From contig WNNJ02000623.1 in NCBI GenBank assembly GCA_012934845.2, positions 82,147 to 146,146 on the forward strand: a stretch of 64,000 bases of DNA, given 5' to 3'. The position numbers were made by a program, and so were the translations under genes. Of the stretch, positions 54,791 to 64,000 are shown piece after piece. The notes below the pieces were generated by a model. That model was not told the origin of the DNA, made no database searches, and was given only the letters and a program-made list of their open reading frames with translations. The stretch is from Pomphorhynchus laevis (taxonomy: Eukaryota; Acanthocephala; Palaeacanthocephala; Echinorhynchida; Pomphorhynchidae). The first letter of the stretch is position 1. The number at the start of each line of letters is the position of its first letter.

Positions 54791-55640
54791 TCAGATTAGC
54801 TAACTGAGTCTGTATTTTATATTATAAATAAAAAATAATGCTAAATATAATTAATAAAATAAATTAATTAGATAATTCTAAATAATAAATAATTGTTTAC
54901 TATTTTCTGATTGATTGTATTTTTATAGTAACCTAGTTTAAAATATGTATCTATTGAATTATTTAAATGATTTTGAAGAAAGTCAACATCATTATGGCAA
55001 TTCTTAAAATTATATTAATTCAATTTTATAAGTTCAATTTATATCTTCTTTATCATCAATATTGGTTTTATTAAGAATAAGGCTACTTGGATAAATTTGT
55101 TAACTAATTGAATAAAAATTATTAGAATTAAATACACATATATCATCAATGTATCGAAACATATATTTCATATCTTTATATAATTTAGATTTAGTTTTTA
55201 CACAGTTATGAACAAATTCATATTCTATAAAGCTTAAAGACAAGTCAGATATAATTGGGCTAATATTACCATCCATTGGAACACTTTTATTTGTCTAAAT
55301 ATAGATGTCCTTACCTTTAAATAATTTTGATTTATCAAAATATTTAAGGATTTTAATAATTCAATTTTATCCGTATATTTATTGGTTTAATTTTTGTTAG
55401 ATATGTGTTATAGTCATTATATAATATGTATGCATATTTTTTCCGAATATAAGATTAATTAATTTTTCTAATACATCTTTAATATCTACTAAATCTAGAT
55501 TTGTATAAAGTGTACTATAATCATAAGTATTTGCATTTATAAAATTTATTCCTTTTGTGTGATCTAAAAATTCTTTTGAGTAATATTTAATATTTCAGTT
55601 AACAAATAGTAAGTTATAATACTAGTCACCTTAGTTTACT
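54791..55640 (-). mobile_element. Penelope-like element PLE2, RT fragment, inverted to PLE1
   Basis: Reverse complement of PLE1-type RT: FINANTYDYSTLYTNL at about 55560-55520, VPMGGN-like sequence near 55280, MFRYIDD near 55160, and thumb segments to about 54930. It then passes directly into the terminal TAGCTAACTGAGTCTG motif at 54797-54812, so its 3' UTR is much shorter than that of PLE1. Many frame breaks. No nuclease part was found upstream (above 55640), so it is 5'-truncated. Confidence 0.75.
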
Positions 55641-58610
55641 GATTTAGTTAGTTTTATCCAATGATATTGTTGATCGGTTAACTTTGCTTGGGCAAGAATC
55701 TACAAATTATATCAAATACTTTGAAGTGTATGATGTTTTATCGAAACAATCAATTCATTTTAGCTTTTAAGTGATGATTAAGGCTACTTAGAGTATTTGA
55801 ATACGCTTATCCAACGGTAAATCTTTTTAATTTATCAATAGGCAGGCGAACTCATCTCATATAATTTTAGCACAGAGTAAATGCGTTATATTATGAAATA
55901 TTTTTGTGTTCGTTTTGTCGATATTTTGGGTCGAGGATTATGACTAAAATCGATGACCATCTGTTTCAATTAAGCAGTAGACCATATATCTTTTGTTTTA
56001 CATCTCAGTTTTTCTTCGTGTTTTTATGTTTGACATGATGTGTCAAACATAATGTTTAAGATTATTATGCCTGTAATGGAATCTTTAAATTTAAATACTA
56101 CCATCAAAATACTACTGTTAGATGTATACGGTTTCGATTGTTTGATTTGATGTTTGATATGCTAACGAAAATAAGGTTTGAAGGCATGGTTGACACTTTT
56201 TTGTATTTTAGATATATATATAATATTGTTCAATCATTAAAATGAAGAATACGGTCCATTCGTTGCTGATGATGATAAAATTTCGAAATAAATCTGTTTT
56301 ATGCTCGATAAAAATACTTGAACCTAACAACTGGGCTTAGTTCAAAAATTGTAATTTGGCTGATATCAACTCTGCTACCTTGTTCTGTGTTGACTACTGT
56401 TGTCGTTGTTATACACAAGTAAGCGAGAGCATTTGGAATTGCTTTTGTTTATTTCTTCCCATTATATATATAATTGTTTCAATATACTTCATGTAGTCAT
56501 ATTGTTTCTCTCCTTCGATAATTTCAGTGTCTATCGGCTTGATTTCTCTATTTTTAGTATTTCTTTATTTTGATGACATTTTGATCAATATATATATCAA
56601 ATCATCACTATGTGCATTTAGCTTTTAATTAAATATTGAAATTAAACTTATTTATTTATACTGCTCCATCGTTGAACGATGATAGTAGATTTATAAAATT
56701 GCTTAGATTATTATTGCTCTCTTTACACATCAATTCATAAGGAAACAATCAAAAAGAAGTAAAAAATACAACAATCTAATGATGTTTGTATATTGCGGAT
56801 CAGCAGAATTCAAGGTATGTTTTGATTCGATATTTCTGTAAGGGCAATTTTAAAAATATAAGTGCGATTTGTTAAAAAGCATTTTTAACAGAGTCAGTAA
56901 AGTTTAATAATCGAATTGAAAACCAACTGTTTTGAATTTTTGAACAGAATACATTTCGCTAAATATAAAAATGAAACTGAACATATTTAATTACCAAAAT
57001 GACTTTTAGTAATATATATAGTATTTTATTAAACAACGATTTTTACAAAGTTATCAGTTTTATTATAAACGGATGCTATTGAAAATCAGTAGATATATTG
57101 GCCAGTTTTTTTATTTCTGTATTTTGACAGCATTACGGCCATATGATAGAGTCAGTAATTTTCGGTGTTTAGTCAGCTGCTGGATAAGCGTTCCCTAACC
57201 TAAGAATGTAAAAAAATGCATATTTTAGATCCGTTGTAGTTGTGAAGTTTGCATTTACGTACCCGTAATTGATAACTGCCAATACTAGAAATATGAAAGT
57301 AAGAATAAATACAGTAGTTCACATTTGAAGTTTCGCCATCTTTTGTATAAGTTGGTAGTTATTAGAGCAATTAATTGATGATAATCAAGCATGCTCGTCT
57401 GCCATTGTCGTTTATCTACTTTGAAAAAATGGTTGTCTACCGTATTCTATAATTTTAATTATTTTGAATACAATGGTCTCACAATAAATATATTGGCATC
57501 CCAAATTTTTCTCACTTGGAAACCACCATTTACTATAATTTGACAAAATAATTATAAATTTAGCATCAATGACTTCAACAACATTCAATTAGATAAATAA
57601 AGATTTATTAAGGTATTATAAAGATTTATTCTAACTTTAACATTATTTTGATGCTGTCTATTTTCTCGACTGTATTGCCCATTATAATCGCTAAATTGTA
57701 TTTTATTATTATTGAGGTATTTTCGGTATTCAAAGTGTCGCAATCTTAGTTTGACTACTTACAATTTTACCATCAAGAAATATTATTGTAATCTAAGTTG
57801 TTGTTAATTTTCGATTTTGCTGGTGTTTGAACGGAAATATAAATGCGGTATTACCTTTTGAACTAATGATGCTTGAAAAGAAATATGAATGTGGTATTAC
57901 CCATTAAAGTATTTTAGTTTTTGAAATTGTAAGTTAAACACCGTTCAAAAACAGTCATGTTTCAATACTACGATTGACAAATTATCTAGCCTTCATTTAA
58001 TGATCGGAAACGATACAGATTTTGTATTTCGAAGGCGTGGGTACTCTTAACTGTAGTACCCTTAACTACAAAACATAGTCATGATAATGATAATGATGAT
58101 GCAAATTGAATGATACTGTTGTATAACGTTGAAAGGGACACGACTTACATTTCATATGCCATACCGATATTTTAATCATATTACATTCTACAAAATATAT
58201 TTAAAATTGTTTGATACGTTGAAAGTGTAATTAAATAATAAAAAATGCATGCAGATACGTTTGTATTTATGCGGATACACTTATCTTTTTTACTGACATG
58301 ATACATCAAATTTCAATCAATCTTTGTATTATTGATCAATCGATATAGAGCAATCATGTGCTGTATTTTGTGTTATTGTCAATTTTGTAAAGCTGTGTTT
58401 GTATTTGTTTTTATACTTATAATTATCTTCAATCAGGAGTCCGTCTTGAAAACAAATGATTCCACTTTAACACGTATGTACAGTTAAAGTATTTTCCACA
58501 AAACTCAAGTTTAAGCTGACTTTCCTATTGTCCTGATTTTGGAATAAAATGGCAAACATCAATGCATAATAATATATTTTTGATATCTGAAAGAATTATG
58601 TGTCAACTTA
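55641..58610. other. AT-rich spacer, no gene seen
   Basis: About 3 kb without recognisable coding sequence. A local duplication of GAAATATAAATGCGGTATTA-like sequence occurs at 57833-57900. A CTGATGA...CGAAA string is at 56266-56288. Confidence 0.45.
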
Positions 58611-58792
58611 TGTTAGTTTTTAAAGGCATTTTACCCACACGAGAACAGTAATAATTCATTCGACGTTTCGGCCAATCTCAGTGACCATTTTCAAAAAGTG
58701 ACACTTTTAGGAAAATGGTCATTGAAATTGGCCGAAACGTTAAATAAATTATTACTGTTCTCGTGTGGGTAAAATGCTTTTTAGAACTAACA
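58611..58792. repeat. 182-bp hairpin (foldback) repeat
   Basis: Arms 58611-58692 and 58711-58792 are inverted copies (TTTACCCACACGAGAACAGT against ACTGTTCTCGTGTGGGTAAA). Even the short loop contains AAAAGTG/CACTTTT, so the stem runs almost to the tip. Each arm carries GGCCGAAACGT. Confidence 0.9.
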
Positions 58793-59991
58793 TTTTTATA
58801 ATAATTAGGTATTGGATTGTAAGTTAATTAATAAACAATATAATGTAACATCAACACGATATGGAAGCTCAGATACTGCTCCATGTGCTGTGTTGCTGGT
58901 ACAGATGATTATAGGGTTTTACTGTCGTTATAAATTAGCTTGCGTTCAATACACATAGTCGATCACGTATGAACTAGGGTTCATGATCTGTTTGATTTGT
59001 AAGTCTTATTTTCGGCGGTCGTTTTCTAGTAAGGTATCTATTTTAGACATCTGTCTAACATCTCGTCGGACATCATCAGTATATGCCTATAAATGGCTGC
59101 GTACAACTTGTAAATTCATTGTTTATACATTTAATTCGGTTAGATACTAACTTTATTTTTTTGTCAAATTATCTGAAACCTCAATGATTGCAACTTCAAT
59201 GCATGATTATCAGTGATTCGCGTAATCTTAACTAACCGATATTATGATATTGTAACGTTTGTTAAGCGTTACATGTATGCTGGCATTTTTTTTCGCTAAT
59301 CAAAAAGGTTTGTATTATATAAATGAAAGTGAAATGACCCAGATAAATGAGATTTTGTAATGATAGTTGTTTAGTATTCACATTACTAAATACCATTTTG
59401 TTCATAATGGAATAATAATGTGAAGGCCATATCAGGTAATTTATTAAACATATGTCCATCTGCTATTTTATTAATAGATGGTATTTATGCAACGATCATA
59501 TGCCTAAATCAAGAAGCTATTTCATTACATCTTGTAGACTGGTTTCGTCGACATCATCAGATAATAAAATTTAGTATTGAGATTTAACGATGTGAACGAA
59601 TTGTTTTATCGATTTTGCATATGGGCTTTACACCAATATGCAAGGAACTTGTTAAATCTCCTAATAATCTAGAGTAGTGAGTCTCATGAATTCATTGATG
59701 TGTGTTCATTTGTAGTTTTGTATTATATGATGATGAACAACATTGACCTTTATTCGCTCTGACATTCAGAATAGCATCAATTTCATGATGCGCCTTACAA
59801 TTAAAATCATCACAATCTCGCCGCTTTGAAAATGCAATCGGTATACTTTGGATTTATATATTCTTTCATTGTCTTTCTCTCTTTTAAAATTATGAATATT
59901 TTCATTTTGACTTACTAATCCATGGTTACGATGTAAGACGACATATTCTACATTTCTAAACTTTGTTGTTCAAAGGATTACGGTGCTTTAA
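58793..59991. other. AT-rich spacer, no gene seen
   Basis: No coding sequence supported. Two minus-strand strings CTGATGATGTC-CGAC (ending at 59079 and 59560) occur about 480 bases apart. Confidence 0.4.
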
Positions 59992-60490
59992 TATAGATGG
60001 TCTAATAAGCAAGTTTCCAGATTAAGAGCTTTTTGCCACTATAACTTAAGCAGTTTATCGGAAATGCTCCTTTTCAAAAGTCACACAGGCAGCCGAAACG
60101 TCATCGAGATGGCTCATACTACTGATGAGCGCTGCCGGTCATCTCTACGTTTAGTAGTGACGAATAGTGTGCTGGTCGTTGAAGATATATATAATAGAGA
60201 TTGCATAAAGATGCTCGAAAAACAACGGTCCTGGATTCCATTGGAATACGGCAATATGTTGAAAGCTGCTGTCGATAATTAACTGAACTACACTCAACGA
60301 TCAGCATAATATTTGTCACTACAAATCGTCAGAGATGATCAGCAGCACTCATCAATAGTATGAGCCATCTCGATGACGTTTCGACTGCCTGCGTGACTAT
60401 TGAAAAAGAGCATTTCAGACAAATTGCTTAAGTTCCATTTGCAAAAGGCTCGTAAACTGGAAACTTGCTTATCAGACCATCTCTATCCAT
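59992..60490. repeat. Inverted repeat of about 250-bp arms bordering the tandem array
   Basis: Left arm AGATGGTCTAATAAGCAAGT (59995) answers ACTTGCTTATCAGACCATCT (60463-60482). Further matches include GAAATGCTC, AACGTCATCGAGATGGCTCA and the region around GCTGCC. The centre is near 60240. The inner 60 bases of each arm have diverged. The right arm passes into the 380-bp tandem array. Confidence 0.85.
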
Positions 60491-62860
60491 ATCAGGCGAG
60501 TCATTTGTTGCTGCATCGCGTCGTTCGTTGGATCCTTGAAAGGATTCGGCATGTTATTATATTTCAGCAACAACCTCTGCCTAGTGTTTAAGGATTGTCT
60601 GCACAGCAACTCGATATTGTAATGAGCGCAAACCTCAGTCTATTAAGCAAAGTATCGGAAACGTCTTAATGCCACACAGTCAACTGAAACGACCAGTGGG
60701 TACTTCATTCTACTTATGATATTTGCCAAGTAATCCACCACTTCGATGCTAAAGTGGTGGTCTCGAAGTGACATGGTGACTGAAAGTCGTGAATCGAAGT
60801 CCAGTCTATCAAGCAACACCATTTAGTATAAATGCCGTATTTCGTAAGAAATCCTAGACCGTTGTTTACTCAGCACATCCGTGCATTATCATTATACATG
60901 TCGTATCTATTTAGGATCCAATGAGTGCAACGGCAATATAGCAACAACCTCTGCCTTGTGTTTAAGGATGGTCCGCAGAGCAATTCGATCTTGTAAAGAG
61001 CGCAAACCTCAGTCTATTAAGCAAAGTATCGGAAACGCCTTCATTCACAATTTCACACAGTTAAAAGAAACGACCAGTGGGTACTTCATTCTACTGATGA
61101 GTGTTGCCGGGTACTCATCATTTCAACGCTGAAGTGGTCGTCTAGAAGTGACATGGTGACTGAAAGTCGTGAATCGAAGTCCAGTCTATCAAGCAACACC
61201 ATTTAGTATAAATGCCGTATTTCGTAAGAAATCCTGGACCGTTGTTTACTCAGCACATCTGTGCACTACTATTATACATGCCGTATCCATTAAGGATCCA
61301 ACGAGTGCAGCGACAATTCAGCAACAACCTCTGCCTAGTGTTTAGGGATGGTCCGCATAGCAATTCGATCTGGTTAAGAGCGAAAGCCTAAGACAATTAA
61401 GCAAAGTGTCGGAAACGCCTTTATTTACAATGTCACACAGGCAACCGAAACGACCAGTGTGTACCTCATTCTACTGATGAGTGTTGCCAGGTACTCATCA
61501 TTTCGATGCTGAAGTGGTCGTCTAGAAGTGTTATGGTGACTGAAAGTCGTGAATCGAAGTCCAGTCTATCAAGCAACACCATTTAGTATAAATGCCGTAT
61601 TTCGTAAGAAATCCTAGACCGTTGTTTACTCAGCACATCCGTGCATTATCATTATACATGTCGTATCTATTTAGGATCCAATGAGTGCAACGGCAATATA
61701 GCAACAACCTCTGCCTTGTGTTTAAGGATGGTCCGCAGAGCAATTCGATCTTGTAAAGAGCGCAAACCTCAGTCTATTAAGCAAAGTATCGGAAACGCCT
61801 TCATTCACAATTTCACACAGCAACGACAATTCAGCAACAACCTCTGCCTAGTGTTTAAGGATGGTCCGCACAGCAATTCGATCTGGTATAAGAGCGTAAG
61901 CCTCAGTCAATTAAGCAAAGTGTCGGAAACGCCTTTATTCACAATTTCACACAGTTAAACGAAACGACCAGTGGGTACTTCATTCTACTGATGAGTGTTG
62001 CCTAGTAATCCATATTTTCGACGCTGAAATTGTCGTCTAGAAGTGACATGGTGCCTGAAAGTCGTGAATCGATGTCCAGTCTATCAATAAACACCATTTA
62101 GTATAAATTCCGTATTTCGTAAGAAATCCTGGACCGTTGTCTACTCAACACATCCGTGCGCTACTATTATACCTACCGTACCATTTAGGATCCAACGAGT
62201 GCAGCGACAATTCAGCAGCAACCTCTGCCTAGTGTTTAAGGATGGTCCGCACAGCAATTCGATCTGGTTAAGAGCGTAAGCCTCAGACAATTAAGCAAAG
62301 TGTCGGAAACGCCTTTATTTACAATGTCACACAGGCAACCGAAATGACCAGTGTGTACCTCATTCTACTGATGAGTGTTGCCGGGTACTCATCATTTCGA
62401 TGCTGAAGTGGTCGTCTAAAAGTGTTATGGTGACTGAAAGTCGTGAATCGAAGTCCAGTCTATCAATCAACACCATTTAGTATAAATGCCGTATTTCGTA
62501 AGAAATCCTTGACCGTTGTTTACTCAGCACAATCGTGCACCACTATTATAGATGCCGTATCTATTTAGGATCCAATGAGTGCAACGACAATTCAGCAACA
62601 ACCTCTGCCTTGTGTTTAAGGATGATCTGCGCAGCAATTCGATTTGTTAAAGAGCGTAAGCCTCAGTCAATTAAGAAAAGTATCCAGAAACGCTTTCATT
62701 TACAGTGTCTAACAGGTAACCTAAACGACTGGTGGGTACTTCATTCTACTGATGAGTGTTGCCGCGTACTCTATCATTTCGACGCTGAAATTGTCGTCTA
62801 GAAGTGACATAGCGCCTGAAAGTCGTGAACCGATGTCCAGTCTACCATCAACACTTTTTG
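60491..62860 (+). repeat. Satellite-like tandem array, 380-bp unit, about six copies
   Basis: GGATCC occurs once per unit at 60530, 60914, 61294, 61674, 62188 and 62568. Spacing is 384, 380, 380, 514 and 380. Each unit has ATGCCGTATTTCGTAAGAAA, CGTGAATCGAAGTCCAGTC, CAACCTCTGCCT and CTACTGATGAGTGTTGCC blocks. Unit four is 134 bases longer because part of the unit (from CACACAGCAACGAC at 61814) is duplicated, a sign of unequal exchange. Open frames inside are chance. Units are several percent apart, so homogenisation is not recent. Confidence 0.92.
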
Positions 62861-64000
62861 CTAAATATATAATGTTGTGCTCCTTAGTATAAAATATATT
62901 CTAATTAAATATTTCCCTACAACTATCATACTGTTTACACGAAACCGATATTTTGTTGGTAACCAAATTTTTATTTACTTGTGTTCCTCAAAATACTATT
63001 ACACACATTTTATTATTTAAATACTTAATTTGAACTTTTGACGTATGTCTTCCAAGTTTTACATTTAACAAGTTTCAACAACTTAGACATTTATTTTAAG
63101 TTGTTACTTTTTGCTAATTCGGCGACTGTTGTCAATCATAGTTATCTGATTATGATGACTATAAGATGTCATCATATATACTACATCTTATCGTCAATGC
63201 TTCAATAGTGGGTTGTAAGCCCAGAATATGAAAATTAGCGGGTTTTTTTCATCTCCTTCCGCCTTTGATGATGTTATTTGTACATGATCAACTAAAATAT
63301 TAATTATTTTAATTTGTTCTTGTTATGAAAAGACCTGTAAAAATTGCAATTTAATGGTGTTTATTCGCTTGTATCTCACTCTCTTCCCGGCTACAGTATT
63401 ATTTGCTTTAATACGTGTGTATTAACCGCTTGTCCATTTGACAAATGGACAAGCGGTTCGATCATTGGACGGGAGATTGACACAGTATAAACGCGTGTTG
63501 AATTCGATATTGGCAAGTTTGATGTTCTAGTCAATGTCGTTACATGTGACCACGGATTTTCATAATACCGATATTTTATCTACACGAAACAATTGTTTTC
63601 AAGAAAATTTCAAGATGATCAATTGTTCAACAATAAAACTAAACATTATGACACCATAGTCAATACCGAATTCAAAAATTGTCAATCATTTTTTGTTTTA
63701 ATGCAAAATTATTTAAATACCTTTTTGATAGCTGAACACGAAAACTTTGATAATTTATAGAATTATGATTATGACTACAAAAGTCAGTGAACATTTAATC
63801 ATTTAGGATAAAGTTCGCTATTGTAAGAAAAACTGAATATATTATGCTGTGGTAATCACTTTTGAACGATAAATTTAAGAAAGTAAGATGTGACCTGACC
63901 TTAAAGAGGCAAGCTTAATATAATGGCTTTATTAGGAGACTGTATGGGGAGAGGAAATTAAGTGATTCATTGCTATATGGTTTTTTTTGAGAAACTTGCA
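62861..64000. other. AT-rich sequence to window end, no gene seen
   Basis: No supported gene. It contains one perfect 17-bp inverted repeat (63424-63458), listed separately. Confidence 0.5.
63424..63458. repeat. Perfect 17-bp inverted repeat with 1-base spacer
   Basis: AACCGCTTGTCCATTTG, one A, then CAAATGGACAAGCGGTT. It is GC-richer than its surroundings and followed by TCGATC. Could be a hairpin, a binding site for a dimeric protein, or the tip of a small foldback. Confidence 0.85.

Noticed and set aside
59541-59560. Hammerhead at CTGATGATGTCGACGAAACC (minus strand)
   Set aside because: Stem II would be GTC/GAC with no loop and no stem I pairs exist; kept only as part of the scattered-string observation.
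60881-62801. Small open frames (65-105 codons) inside the 380-bp tandem array
   Set aside because: They are chance frames repeated by the array, broken in other units and without protein-like features.

Overview
The window is AT-rich nuclear DNA of an invertebrate animal. Evidence: a spliced host gene with GT-AG introns (some only 49-66 bp), dense non-LTR retrotransposons, Penelope-like elements (PLEs), a Tc1/mariner-type transposon and satellite-like tandem repeats. I cannot place the species; a flatworm or another small-bodied invertebrate would fit. I saw no bacterial operon, CRISPR array, rRNA, or LTR/virus-like element that I could defend.

Region 1 (about 1-38,185) is almost wholly nested LINEs, named here A to F. 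A, C, E and F have CR1/Jockey-like ORF2 (endonuclease plus reverse transcriptase). B and D are sister, L2-like families. ORF1 of A, B and D carries a PHD-like C-x4-C-x2-W...C-x2-C finger, and all ORF1s end in an RRM-like block. The nesting can be read from split copies: A-minus sits in F; B1 and A-plus sit in C1; a D 3' stub, B2 and D-minus sit in C2. B2 has a 6-bp and D-minus an 8-bp target duplication. Most copies are broken, and several broken copies share the same lesions.

Region 2 (39,036-48,380) is one host gene on the plus strand: a seven-exon, 806-residue orthologue of ZNF207/BuGZ, the Bub3-binding, microtubule-associated zinc-finger protein. Its Bub3-binding GLEBS motif is split by a 5.7-kb intron. 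That intron holds hammerhead-ribozyme motifs, a PLE whose GIY-YIG remnant lies upstream of its RT, and a complete-ended 1,321-bp DNA transposon.

Region 3 (48.4-64 kb) has no host coding sequence that I can see. It holds a PLE C-terminal GIY-YIG fragment, a second PLE RT fragment on the minus strand, a tRNA-like (SINE) relic, several long hairpin/foldback repeats, and a 380-bp tandem repeat array (about 60.5-62.86 kb) bordered by a 500-bp inverted repeat.

The most interesting part is the BuGZ intron: hammerhead motifs on both strands next to a possibly domain-permuted PLE.
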